In this document: piece by piece, positions 7,963-16,066 of the stretch
Numbering within the stretch: the first letter of the stretch is position 1
Layout of the letters: each line of letters begins with the position of its first letter
DNA from: Christensenellaceae bacterium
GTDB taxonomy: Bacteria; Bacillota; Clostridia; Christensenellales; Aristaeellaceae
Length of the DNA: 33,773 nucleotides
Direction of reading: 5' to 3'
Assembly: GCA_012837835.1 (NCBI GenBank)
Contig: DUQK01000013.1
Span: 1 to 33,773 of the forward strand
Program-made: the position numbers and the translations under genes
The notes under the pieces: model-generated
The model's input: only the letters and a program-made list of their open reading frames with translations
Databases searched by the model: none
What the model was told of the DNA's origin: nothing

Positions 7963-9101
7963 TGTACTGCTACCTAGACAACAGCGCAACTACCCCAGTG
8001 CTGGATAGTATAAAGGCTGTAGTTGAGCAATATTTTAATGACGGGTTTTATAACCCCTCGTCTTTATATACGCCTTCTGTTAAGGTGAGCGGATATATTG
8101 AAGAGTGCCGCAAATATATAACGGATTTGCTTGGCGCAAAAAGATTGATTTTTACTTCCGGAGGCACTGAAAGCAATAATATAGCAATACTTGGCTATCT
8201 CATGCGCCAAAGAAAAAAAGGTACTGTGCTTTACAGCGCTGTTGAACATCCTGCGGTAATAAATGCCTGTTTGGAAGCGCGAAGGCAGGGCTTTAATGTA
8301 CAGGAAATAAAGGTAAATAGAAGCGGTATAGTAGACCTTGATTTGCTTCAAAAACAGCTTAATAGCGATGTGCAGCTTATATGCGTTATGCATGTGAACA
8401 ACGAAACCGGAGCTATACAGCCAATAAATGAAATATCGAAACTTCGTGATAGATACTGCAGCGATGCTTTTTTCCATGTTGATGGCGTACAGAGTTTTAT
8501 GCGCCAGCCTATAAATTTAAGAATATACGGGATTGACAGCTATTCTCTGTCAGGTCATAAAATTCATGCGTTTAAGGGAATAGGGGCGCTGGCTTTGGGT
8601 GAAAGAAATAAAGCATACCCTCTTGTGTTCGGTGGTGGGCAGGAATATGATATCCGTCCCGGCACTGAAAACACACTTGGCATAGCTTCGTTATATGAAG
8701 CCGCAAAACAATTTCCTGAAAAAAACAACATGCGGGAGAATAAAATAAGGCTGTATAATAACATAAAGAAACTCATTCCAAGCGTCAAAGTAAATGGTCC
8801 TGAACCTCAAAGCCCTGAAGCGGCGGATAATATACTAAACCTATCCTTTGCCCCTGTAAGAGCAGAAACCATGCTCCACGCGCTTGAAAGCGATGAAATA
8901 TATGTAGGCAATGGCTCTGCCTGTTCATCAAGAAAGAGCGATATAAGCCATGTACTAAAGGCTATGGGTATTGAAAAAGAGCAGGCAACATGTGCCATAC
9001 GCTTTAGCCTTAGTCCGTTTAACACCGCAGAGCAGATGGATTTTGCTTCTGAGTGCTGCCTTAAACACTATAATATACTTAAAAAATTCACAAGAAGATG
9101 A
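7962..9101 (+). CDS. nifZ: Cysteine desulfurase, NifZ-type partner of ThiI
   Basis: This PLP enzyme takes sulfur from cysteine as a persulfide. Its 379 residues carry the PLP lysine in SLSGHK (Lys200), the cofactor residues of HVNNETG and FHVDGVQ, the RPGTEN motif and the catalytic cysteine in GSACSS (Cys321). It lies 7 nt upstream of thiI. In Bacillus subtilis the desulfurase beside thiI (NifZ) is the dedicated sulfur donor for 4-thiouridine in tRNA, so I infer the same job here. No iscU or other iron-sulfur scaffold gene is nearby. Confidence 0.9.
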   Translation: MYCYLDNSATTPVLDSIKAVVEQYFNDGFYNPSSLYTPSVKVSGYIEECRKYITDLLGAKRLIFTSGGTESNNIAILGYLMRQRKKGTVLYSAVEHPAVINACLEARRQGFNVQEIKVNRSGIVDLDLLQKQLNSDVQLICVMHVNNETGAIQPINEISKLRDRYCSDAFFHVDGVQSFMRQPINLRIYGIDSYSLSGHKIHAFKGIGALALGERNKAYPLVFGGGQEYDIRPGTENTLGIASLYEAAKQFPEKNNMRENKIRLYNNIKKLIPSVKVNGPEPQSPEAADNILNLSFAPVRAETMLHALESDEIYVGNGSACSSRKSDISHVLKAMGIEKEQATCAIRFSLSPFNTAEQMDFASECCLKHYNILKKFTRR

Positions 9102-9108
9102 GGATAAT

Positions 9109-10254
9109 ATGCGTAAAATCATAATGGTAAGGTACGGAGAAATTTACCTAAAGGGGCTGAATCGTCCCTATTTTTTAAATTTGCTGCTTCAAAGGGTTAA
9201 GGAAGCGCTTATAGATTACGATGTAAGCGTATGGCTTAGCGATAGCAGAATATATGTTTCCGATTTTGAAGATTCTTACCTTATAATAAATGCGGTTTGC
9301 AAGGTGTTTGGGGTACATTCGGTTTGCGAAGCAGTGGAGATGAGTAAAGAGGATTTTACTGATATAGAAAGCCAAGCGGCAGAAATGATGAGCGGTTTTA
9401 GCGGCACATTCAAGGTGAACGCAAGGCGTGCTGATAAAAAATATAATTTAAATTCCCCTCAAATAAATGCAAAACTAGGCGCTGCAATACTTAAAAATTG
9501 TCCTAATCTAAAAGTAGATGTAAAGGAGCCTGACAATATTTTGCATGTAGAGATACGTGATAAAGCCTATCTTTATGTAAAAGTGCATGAAGCCGTTGGG
9601 GGAATGCCGTCAGGCAGTAACGGAAAGGCTATGCTGTTGCTATCCGCCGGTATAGACAGCCCCGTTGCAGGTTACCTTGTGGCAAGGCGAGGCGTGTCGC
9701 TGTGCGCAGTGCATTTTTATTCCTTTCCCTATACGGGAGAGCGCTCAAAGGATAAAGTGCTGTCGCTTGCTAAAATACTGTCATCATATAGCGGAAAAAT
9801 GAAGGTATATATTGTGCCATTTACCAAAATACAGATGGAGATACACGAAAAATGCCCCGATAACTACACCACCCTTATTATGCGCAGGTTCATGATGAGG
9901 ATTGCGGATAGACTAGCCTCATCGTGCGAGGCGCAGGCTATAATAACAGGTGAATCTATAGGTCAAGTAGCAAGCCAAACTATGGAAGCGCTTTGCTGTA
10001 CGGATATAGTTGTTCAAAAACCCGTATTCCGCCCGCTTATAGGTTTTGATAAGGAACATATTATAAATATAGCTAAAGAAATAGATAGCTACGAAACCTC
10101 ATGCCTGCCCTATGAGGACTGTTGTACGGTTTTCACCCCAAAACATCCCGTAACAAAACCCCGCATAGATAGAGCGGAGCAAGCGGAGCAATACCTTGAT
10201 ACCGAAAACCTTATAGAAGAAGCTATTTCAAATGTAGAGGTTATAGAAATATAA
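9109..10254 (+). CDS. thiI: tRNA 4-thiouridine synthase ThiI, short form without rhodanese domain
   Basis: ThiI adenylates U8 of tRNA and inserts sulfur to form 4-thiouridine. The protein has 381 residues from the ATG at 9109; longer in-frame starts run into nifZ, and GAAGATGAGG sits just before this ATG. It has the N-terminal ferredoxin-like and THUMP regions (VRYGEIYLKGLNR at the start), then the PP-loop at residues 179-185, SAGIDSP, where the common form is SGGIDSP. The CLPYEDCCTVFTPKHP segment lies near the end. There is no C-terminal rhodanese domain, as in the Bacillus-type short ThiI that takes sulfur directly from NifZ. The sequence changes style just after this gene. Confidence 0.94.
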   Translation: MRKIIMVRYGEIYLKGLNRPYFLNLLLQRVKEALIDYDVSVWLSDSRIYVSDFEDSYLIINAVCKVFGVHSVCEAVEMSKEDFTDIESQAAEMMSGFSGTFKVNARRADKKYNLNSPQINAKLGAAILKNCPNLKVDVKEPDNILHVEIRDKAYLYVKVHEAVGGMPSGSNGKAMLLLSAGIDSPVAGYLVARRGVSLCAVHFYSFPYTGERSKDKVLSLAKILSSYSGKMKVYIVPFTKIQMEIHEKCPDNYTTLIMRRFMMRIADRLASSCEAQAIITGESIGQVASQTMEALCCTDIVVQKPVFRPLIGFDKEHIINIAKEIDSYETSCLPYEDCCTVFTPKHPVTKPRIDRAEQAEQYLDTENLIEEAISNVEVIEI

Positions 10255-10854
10255 ATAATTGCTTGTCGGTTAGTTGTAAAATAAAATATTTCATGCCAAA
10301 CACTTAGGTAGATCGTTTCTTGCTTTGATTGTATTCTGTTGCTTGTGCTCAAACAACTCTTGCGGTGTCTTATTTAATTGAAGCGTTTTCATGGGAATAT
10401 ATTTATATGCTGGTTAACGCAAACCAGAATATGTATAAATCCACCTTTATTCTTTGAGCTTTAAGCGCGGTATCCTGGAACAGACGGGATCGCTCAAACT
10501 ATTTCTCCAATAGCATCAACATTGGATAAGCAGGCAGAAGTATTCCCATATTGCGCTGCTCACGCAGACTGCTTTTCACGATAACATCCCATTCAATACG
10601 ACCCTTAGTTTTCATAAGGATGACCATAGTCTATTGGATTTACTGTCATTGAGGATATCTCATTAAAGATTGCATGTTCCCTCTGTTCAGGAACTGCGGA
10701 ATATAGTATAATATTCTTGAAACAATTGCTTTTGCCTTCGTTTTTATATTACAGGCGCCCTCTTGTGCCGGTGCTTCAATAGCGTACTTTATATAACGAC
10801 ACAAGCAAATACTCTCTGAGAATCTCATTTTTGTCGTCCAGTCAGGAGGTTTTT
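10255..10854. other. 600-nt gap with transposase debris, left edge of an island
   Basis: No convincing intact gene lies here. The first 160 nt contain an IS-like end and a transposase-tail remnant, listed separately. A 38-codon minus-strand frame at 10499-10615 has no ribosome site. A TATAAT at 10707-10712 lacks a good -35 box and is 140 nt from the next gene, so it is at best a weak promoter candidate. The stretch looks like decayed mobile DNA. Confidence 0.5.
10273..10413 (-). mobile_element. Degenerate 3' end of an IS with transposase C-terminal remnant
   Basis: On the minus strand, codons from 10413 to 10291 encode about 40 residues. They include IPMKTLQLNKTPQELFE, which resembles the C-terminal TPxExF segment of DDE transposases of IS30/IS3 type, and then a stop. 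Upstream in the same frame there is a stop codon and no recognisable catalytic part, so only debris remains. Directly beyond the stop lies GTTGTAAAATAAA (10273-10285). The same 13 bases, reading into the element, occur at 33652-33664 at the left end of the putative IS at the window's right edge, as expected for the two ends of one IS family. The family assignment is tentative. Confidence 0.4.
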
Positions 10855-12942
10855 ATGAAAAGAACGCTTTCGGCTTTTTTAGCCGTACTCTACATCGCAT
10901 CTATGCTTCCAACCGCTCTGGTTGCCGAGTCCAGAGTACAGGATGATCCTTTTGAGGAACTGGAGGTGGGCTTTAAATACTTTGAGCGATTTATTCCCGC
11001 TTACGCCCACCTCTATGGTGGTGCGCTAGACAGCTATGTGGATATCAAACTTACCAATCCGAGGTCTGAAAGCATGACTGTTCTTGTTCAATCCTGGATA
11101 GAGGGATTAAGCGAATCGTTTGGGGAAACGGTCACCATAGAGCCGAACGAGAGTTTGGTGGTCAAACAAAGTCCGATTTCCTTACACGGTGCATTTGACG
11201 AGAATAATATGACGCATTCAGGCATCTTTCATGTGCGGGTATCGGGAGTGGGTCAGGATGAGGGTACAGTACTGTATGAGGATAGCGCAAAGATGATAAT
11301 ATATGGACGCCGTGATTTCGTATGGATGGATGTACTGAACGAGTTGGACAACTATAAACTGTTGGCTGCCTGGGTGACTCCTAATGCGCCTGCTGTACAA
11401 GCCCTTCTATCCCGTGCAGGCGATTACATGGATACCTGGCCGCTACCACAGGGGTACGATGGTACGACCCTTGATGAAAGCGGTCAGGTGTGGCAGCGAT
11501 TGGAAGCTGCGTGGGGTACTATCGGCGAATTTGATATTTCAACGGAGGATCTGGAAGGAAGCTTAAAGGATTATGAGGTGCTGTCTGTGCGCACCCCATA
11601 CGATGTGCTAGCAGAGGGGAAAGGGAACTGGATGGAGAAGAGTCTACTGTTCGCTTCCGTTGTTGAGGCGATGGGGCTCGAGACCGCGCTGATCTTCACG
11701 CCGGAGGAACGCATAGTCATAGCAGTACGGATGGATCAATCCAATGCTCTGTACTACTTTGTCGATACCTCGCTGCTGGGCATGTCAAGATTAGGTCAGG
11801 CGGTTGAACAAGCGGGGAACGCATGGGATGAACTAAAGGTTCACCTGGATGCAGAGGACACCGGTTACCAATGGGTAGACCTCATCACCGTAAGGAATGA
11901 AGGCTTGCTTCCAATGCCTGACAGTCAGGAGAAAGCCGGCTCGGTAGATACGCTGGTTGATGCGCCAGCCAACGAGATCGGTATTCACTACATATACAAC
12001 GAGTCGCTTATCACGGCTTTTTATCATTTATACGGCAATGTGCTGGATGATTTCGTACGGGTACATCTTACTAATGCTTCAGAAGATAGCGCCAAAATAT
12101 TAGTGGAAACTGGCATTGAAGGTTACAGTGCGACGGTTGCATCCACCGTGGTCGTGGCGCCCAGGGAGAAGGTAACGGTGCGTCAGAATCCTCGGCTAAA
12201 CACACAGGCAGTGCAGGAGTTGAGCTCAAGGAGACCGGGCAACTTCTTTATCCGCATCACCCAGCTTAAGGATGGTCAAGACAAGGTGCTGCTCAGCGAT
12301 ACTGTGGAGATTACCATCTTCTCACGTCGTGATTTCATCTGGGTGAGCGGCTTTCCGCCTGAAGATGAGTATAAGCTTTACGCTGCCTGGGTGACACCCA
12401 ATGACCCGGCGGTTGAGGAACTGCTTCGCTGTGCAGCGGACTACACTACCTCTGATATCGTTACCAGCGGATACGGCGGTGTGCTGAATGACGAAGATGG
12501 CACTGTGTGGGACCGCTTGCAAGCCATCTGGAAAGCGCAAGAGGAATACGGCATAATCTATGTAAGCACACCAGTCGCTTTCTCGGAGGGATACAAACAG
12601 CGCATCCGGACCCCCTATGACGTACTGGAGCAGAAGAGCGGTAACTGCATTGAAACGACTCTTCTATATGCTTCAGCTGTTGAGGCTCTTAAGTTGGAAT
12701 CTGCCATCATTCTCATTCCGGGACATGCCTATATCGCTGTTCGTATGGACCAAACAAACGCTAAGTACTATTTCATAGAAACCACACTCATTGGCAGGGC
12801 GCCCTTTGATAGAGCTGTTGCCTCGGGCAGGGAAAACTGGGAAGAAGACAAACTGCACTTCGATGCGGACGAACCCTATTACCATTGGATCAACATTCAC
12901 GAAGCGCGTGAAATGGGAGTGCTGCCAATGCCATGGCGCTGA
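10855..12942 (+). CDS. Exported protein with tandem transglutaminase-like domains, first copy degenerate
   Basis: The 695-residue protein starts at the ATG at 10855, with CAGGAGG 6-7 nt upstream. It has a Sec signal peptide (basic MKR, hydrophobic stretch, probable cleavage after ALVA near residue 24). It contains two homologous halves, about residues 41-365 and 377-695. Each has a beta-rich N part (HLYG, then LTN and IEG) and a transglutaminase-like C part beginning RTPYDVL. In the second half the triad is intact: Cys598 in GNC, His624 in GHAY and Glu642 in FIETT. In the first half the cysteine is Trp259 (GNW) and the histidine is lost (PEERIVIAV against PGHAYIAV), while the acidic residue remains. 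It may cross-link, cleave or only bind surface polymers; the substrate is unknown. Higher GC and codon use suggest acquisition. Confidence 0.8.
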   Translation: MKRTLSAFLAVLYIASMLPTALVAESRVQDDPFEELEVGFKYFERFIPAYAHLYGGALDSYVDIKLTNPRSESMTVLVQSWIEGLSESFGETVTIEPNESLVVKQSPISLHGAFDENNMTHSGIFHVRVSGVGQDEGTVLYEDSAKMIIYGRRDFVWMDVLNELDNYKLLAAWVTPNAPAVQALLSRAGDYMDTWPLPQGYDGTTLDESGQVWQRLEAAWGTIGEFDISTEDLEGSLKDYEVLSVRTPYDVLAEGKGNWMEKSLLFASVVEAMGLETALIFTPEERIVIAVRMDQSNALYYFVDTSLLGMSRLGQAVEQAGNAWDELKVHLDAEDTGYQWVDLITVRNEGLLPMPDSQEKAGSVDTLVDAPANEIGIHYIYNESLITAFYHLYGNVLDDFVRVHLTNASEDSAKILVETGIEGYSATVASTVVVAPREKVTVRQNPRLNTQAVQELSSRRPGNFFIRITQLKDGQDKVLLSDTVEITIFSRRDFIWVSGFPPEDEYKLYAAWVTPNDPAVEELLRCAADYTTSDIVTSGYGGVLNDEDGTVWDRLQAIWKAQEEYGIIYVSTPVAFSEGYKQRIRTPYDVLEQKSGNCIETTLLYASAVEALKLESAIILIPGHAYIAVRMDQTNAKYYFIETTLIGRAPFDRAVASGRENWEEDKLHFDADEPYYHWINIHEAREMGVLPMPWR

Positions 12943-13269
12943 GCAGCCGGTTCATGGTATATTGCAGCGCATGTTGCAGCGAGCGGTCAGCTCAAAAGTC
13001 CTGTTTAGCGGAAAACGGTTCAAAAAGCTCCACCTTTTCAGGCATAATAATATTGCTCGGAAAACCGGACAAAAAAAACCACTATAATCTGTAAAGCAAT
13101 GTCAAACGGTCATTTTTTCTGTATAAAATGACTTTATGCAAACATCGGGTCTTTTGTGGATATTACAGAGCAATTGTCATAGTAAAGCAAAGTCCGGTTA
13201 TCAGTTGAATACGAGTATAAAAGAGCCACAGGATTTCCTATTTGCTCTTAGTGTTGATGTTAACTGAAC
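12943..13269. other. Convergent intergenic gap, no feature assigned
   Basis: These 327 nt lie between the 3' ends of two convergent genes. I see no gene and no good intrinsic terminator. An imperfect hairpin (AAGAGC at 13221 with GCTCTT at 13243-13248) lacks a T-run on either side. Confidence 0.5.
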
Positions 13270-14025
13270 TCAGTGATAATTAGGATCATTAGGGTAATTG
13301 TCCTTGCTATCGGGATATCCATCCCCATCCGTATCCGTTTCGCCGCCACCGGGAATTGTGTAAGTGGCTGAAAGGCGCATCGGATTGAAGGTATTTGCCC
13401 ACATCGTAGTGAATTCGGCTTCCGGTGCAGTGTAAGTGGTCCAAGAAGCGGACATGCCCCCGCTCATTCCTGGAATCCCATAGCCGGTGAAGTTCGTCCA
13501 GGCAAGGATCGTTACCTCCATCAGAGTAAACATCCTCCCGGCCTCCGGGTGCTGCCAACTGACGAACCAGACCTGCATGACACCTTCGGGTGGGGTGAGC
13601 ATAAGATTCGGAAATATGTTCTTCTGGAAGGTGCTCACGACCTCAAAGGAGCTGTTTCCCGCAACGCGACCGAATACCATGCTACCGAGCTCATCATGGG
13701 TATAGGGCTGATTGAACTGCTGGATCTGGCAATAGTCGAAGCATGCCAAACGTCTGGAATCACATGCAGAAAAAGAGTATACATCACCGCCGAGTACAGT
13801 CCAGTCTGGAGGATACTGATAGGACCAGCCCCCACCCCAGTAAACGGGCCAGCCAGATACGGGAACGATCGGTTTAAGTGCAGTCGGATCCGAATACAAG
13901 TAGTTTTGTTGAGTCGTCGTCATCCACTCTTGCAATTCAGCGGGTAATGACTGGGCAGCCACTGCCGAAAGTGGAATTAGTAGAATCATCGAAAGAATCA
14001 GCAATGCAGACAGGAATCTTTTCAT
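13270..14025 (-). CDS. Secreted protein of unknown function with a C-terminal TSP3-like calcium motif
   Basis: The 251-residue protein begins with a clear Sec signal peptide (MKRFLSALLILSMILL..., probable cleavage near residue 24, AVAA). No lipobox cysteine is seen, so it is probably secreted or loosely wall-bound. The body (residues 30-220) is rich in Trp, Tyr and Gly, including GWPVYWGGGWSYQYPPDWTV; I do not recognise it. The last 22 residues contain DTDGDGYPDSKDNYPNDP, a single thrombospondin-type-3/EF-like calcium loop that often anchors or stabilises surface proteins. GGGAGGA precedes the ATG and a consensus promoter lies 100 nt upstream. It is convergent with the transglutaminase-like gene and shares its atypical base composition. 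Confidence 0.75.
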   Translation of the reverse strand: MKRFLSALLILSMILLIPLSAVAAQSLPAELQEWMTTTQQNYLYSDPTALKPIVPVSGWPVYWGGGWSYQYPPDWTVLGGDVYSFSACDSRRLACFDYCQIQQFNQPYTHDELGSMVFGRVAGNSSFEVVSTFQKNIFPNLMLTPPEGVMQVWFVSWQHPEAGRMFTLMEVTILAWTNFTGYGIPGMSGGMSASWTTYTAPEAEFTTMWANTFNPMRLSATYTIPGGGETDTDGDGYPDSKDNYPNDPNYH

Positions 14026-14122
14026 TAATATGTCCTCCCGGATATTTCCAGCATCTCGTATATGTTTGTTCGTTTTCTGATAGATTAATGGTCAAAAAGA
14101 TACGTGATGTTCATTTGAAGAT

Positions 14123-14151
14123 ATTATATAAAGTTATATTGTAGGTGTCAA
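14123..14151 (-). promoter_or_regulatory. Consensus sigma-A promoter for the secreted-protein gene
   Basis: Read on the minus strand, TTGACA (14151-14146) is followed after exactly 17 nt by TATAAT (14128-14123), a perfect consensus pair. It fires leftward into the 251-residue secreted protein, with a leader of about 90 nt. It is divergent from the ylxM promoter. Confidence 0.8.
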
Positions 14152-14229
14152 GAATAAAATTAAGAAAACAAGTGTTTTTTCTGATTGGTTCCAAATTGTA
14201 CTTTGAATTGCGATTTGCACATTATTGCG

Positions 14230-14251
14230 TGTCAACATATAACACTTGACA
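14230..14251 (+). promoter_or_regulatory. Operator-like inverted repeat O1 overlapping the ylxM -35 box
   Basis: TGTCAA (14230-14235), a 10-nt spacer and TTGACA (14246-14251) form an inverted repeat whose right half is the -35 box. It matches the second site at 14280-14301 at 18 of 22 positions, including the whole right half ACACTTGACA. Confidence 0.5.
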
Positions 14252-14274
14252 ACAATGCTGTTATGATGTATATT
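14246..14274 (+). promoter_or_regulatory. Sigma-A promoter of ylxM-ffh
   Basis: TTGACA (14246-14251), a 17-nt spacer and TATATT (14269-14274). Transcription would start near 14281, inside the second inverted repeat. Confidence 0.8.
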
Positions 14275-14278
14275 CAAC

Positions 14279-14302
14279 CTGTCAAGTAAAAACACTTGAC
14301 AG
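14279..14302 (+). promoter_or_regulatory. Perfect 9-bp inverted repeat O2 at the ylxM transcription start
   Basis: CTGTCAAGT (14279-14287), 6 nt AAAAAC, and ACTTGACAG (14294-14302) form a perfect palindrome immediately before the ribosome site of ylxM. No T-run follows, so it is not a terminator. Its position at the predicted +1 and its similarity to O1 point to an operator; a 5'-UTR hairpin is the alternative. Confidence 0.55.
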
Positions 14303-14315
14303 TATGGAGGTAAAA

Positions 14316-14681
14316 TTGTCCGTAGTAGATACAAGGTTAAACCGCAAGGTGGAGTATGGTATGCTCGCCTCGTTTTATGTGTCATTGCTTACGGATAGGC
14401 AGTTAAGCGTAATAAGGCTATACTGTAATGAAGACCTCTCATACGGAGAGATAGCGGAACAGCTTGGTATATCAAGGCAGGGGGTAAGTTCTACTCTTTT
14501 GCGCTCTTTTGATAAATTAGACCAACTGGAAAAAGACTTAGGGCTTGCCAAAGCTTTTTATAAACTAACTGAGCTTAGCTCTGTTCTTAGCAAATTAAAA
14601 ACAGATGACCCTTCTCTTATAAGGGCGAAACAGATAGTATTATCTATGATATCAGCCGAGGAGGAAAAACATGGCATTTGA
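14316..14681 (+). CDS. ylxM: YlxM-family helix-turn-helix protein of the SRP operon
   Basis: YlxM proteins are small helix-turn-helix proteins, related to sigma region 4, encoded just before ffh and thought to modulate the signal recognition particle. Residues matching the family are YVSLLTDRQLSVIRLYCNED and LSYGEIAEQLGISRQGVSSTL, the latter being the HTH. I start it at TTG 14316, because the ATG at 14304 lies inside the ATGGAGGT ribosome site. The length is then 121 residues. It overlaps ffh by 11 nt. Confidence 0.88.
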   Translation: MSVVDTRLNRKVEYGMLASFYVSLLTDRQLSVIRLYCNEDLSYGEIAEQLGISRQGVSSTLLRSFDKLDQLEKDLGLAKAFYKLTELSSVLSKLKTDDPSLIRAKQIVLSMISAEEEKHGI

Positions 14682-15996
14682 ATCGCTTACTGAAAAGCTG
14701 CAAAATACATTTAAAAAGCTTACGGGAAAGGGTAAGCTTAACGAACAGAACATAAAAGAAGCTATGCGCGAGGTTCGCTTTTCACTGCTGGAGGCGGATG
14801 TAAACTACAAAGTAGTAAAGGATTTTATTAAGCGTGTAACAGATAGAAGCATAGGTTCTGAAATACTTTCATCTCTAAATGCAGGTCAGCAGGTAATAAA
14901 AATAGTAAATGAAGAACTGGTAGAGCTAATGGGCGGAGCGAATGCAAAACTTACATGGTCTTCTTCAGTTCCAACTATATATATGCTATGCGGGCTTCAA
15001 GGCGCAGGTAAAACCACAATGGCTGCAAAGCTTGCGGGGCATCTTATAAAGCAGGGCAAAAAGCCCATGCTTGTAGCCTGCGATATTTACAGACCCGCCG
15101 CAATTAAGCAACTGCAAGTTGTGGGCGAAAAAGTAGGCGCTACCGTTTACGAAAAAGGCACGCAGGACCCTGTAATAACTGCAAAGGAAGCTATAAAAGA
15201 AGCCCGTTACTGGGGCAACGATGTTATGATTATTGATACCGCCGGTAGACTGCATGTAGATGAACAGCTTATGCAGGAGCTTAAAAACATAAAGGAAGCC
15301 GTGCGCCCGCAGGAGATAATGCTTGTTATAGACGCTATGACAGGGCAGGACGCTGTGAATGTCGCCAGCTCCTTCAATGAACAGCTTGGTATAGACGGAG
15401 TAATTATTACTAAGCTGGATAGCGATACCCGCGGCGGCGCCGCGCTTTCAGTAAGAGCAGTAACAGGAAAACCCATTAAGTTTGTAGGCACAGGCGAAAA
15501 GCTTAGCGATATTGAAGCCTTCCACCCTGACAGAATGGCATCACGCATACTCGGTATGGGCGATGTACTTACCCTAATAGAAAAGGCTACACAGGCGGTA
15601 GATTTAGAGGAGATAGAAAAACTTGAGCGCGCCAAATCCCCCGCTGATATGACGCTTGAGGACTTTTTAGACCAAATGCAGCAAATCAAAAAGATGGGAC
15701 CGCTTCAAAATATACTAGGCATGTTGCCGGGCGCGGGTAAGCTAAAGGGCGTTGAAATAGACGATGACGCTCTTAAAAAGCCGGAAGCTATAATACGCTC
15801 AATGACACCTGCTGAGCGCCGCAGACCCTCAATACTAAATGCAAGCCGCAGAAAGCGCATTGCAATGGGAGCGGGCGTAACGGTGCAGGATGTAAACCAG
15901 CTTATGCGTCAGTTTACGCAAATGCAGAGCATGATGAAACAGATGTCGGGCAAGCGCGGAAGACGCGCCATGCGCAACATGAAGCTCCCGTTTTAA
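14671..15996 (+). CDS. ffh: Signal recognition particle GTPase Ffh
   Basis: Ffh binds 4.5S/6S RNA and signal sequences and delivers nascent membrane proteins to FtsY. The 441-residue protein has the N domain, the G1 loop GLQGAGKTT (residues 108-116), DIYRPAAIKQL, IDTAGR and TKLDSDTRGGAALS. Its methionine-rich M domain contains the RNA-binding helices (SILNASRRKRIAMGAG) and a run of MQSMMKQM, ending in a basic tail. AGGAGGAAAA precedes the ATG. It is expressed from the ylxM promoter. Confidence 0.98.
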   Translation: MAFESLTEKLQNTFKKLTGKGKLNEQNIKEAMREVRFSLLEADVNYKVVKDFIKRVTDRSIGSEILSSLNAGQQVIKIVNEELVELMGGANAKLTWSSSVPTIYMLCGLQGAGKTTMAAKLAGHLIKQGKKPMLVACDIYRPAAIKQLQVVGEKVGATVYEKGTQDPVITAKEAIKEARYWGNDVMIIDTAGRLHVDEQLMQELKNIKEAVRPQEIMLVIDAMTGQDAVNVASSFNEQLGIDGVIITKLDSDTRGGAALSVRAVTGKPIKFVGTGEKLSDIEAFHPDRMASRILGMGDVLTLIEKATQAVDLEEIEKLERAKSPADMTLEDFLDQMQQIKKMGPLQNILGMLPGAGKLKGVEIDDDALKKPEAIIRSMTPAERRRPSILNASRRKRIAMGAGVTVQDVNQLMRQFTQMQSMMKQMSGKRGRRAMRNMKLPF

Positions 15997-16066
15997 TGTT
16001 TTAATCATGGGTTTTTCCACATAGTGGTTTACCATATTTAATTTTTTTAAGGAGGAATTTTCCTAA

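Noticed and set aside
10499-10615. 38-codon minus-strand frame in the island's left gap
   Set aside because: No Shine-Dalgarno site, no recognisable sequence and located in decayed DNA.
10707-10712. TATAAT as a promoter for the transglutaminase-like gene
   Set aside because: No adequate -35 box and about 140 nt from the gene start; left as a weak candidate only.
13221-13249. Possible terminator hairpin AAGAGC/GCTCTT between the convergent genes
   Set aside because: The stem is interrupted, the loop is tight and no T-run follows on either strand.
13549-13947. 132-codon plus-strand frame opposite the secreted protein gene
   Set aside because: The minus-strand frame has a signal peptide, a strong ribosome site and a consensus promoter; the plus-strand frame has none.
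15207-15689. 160-codon minus-strand frame opposite ffh
   Set aside because: Antisense shadow of conserved Ffh motifs; no start signals.
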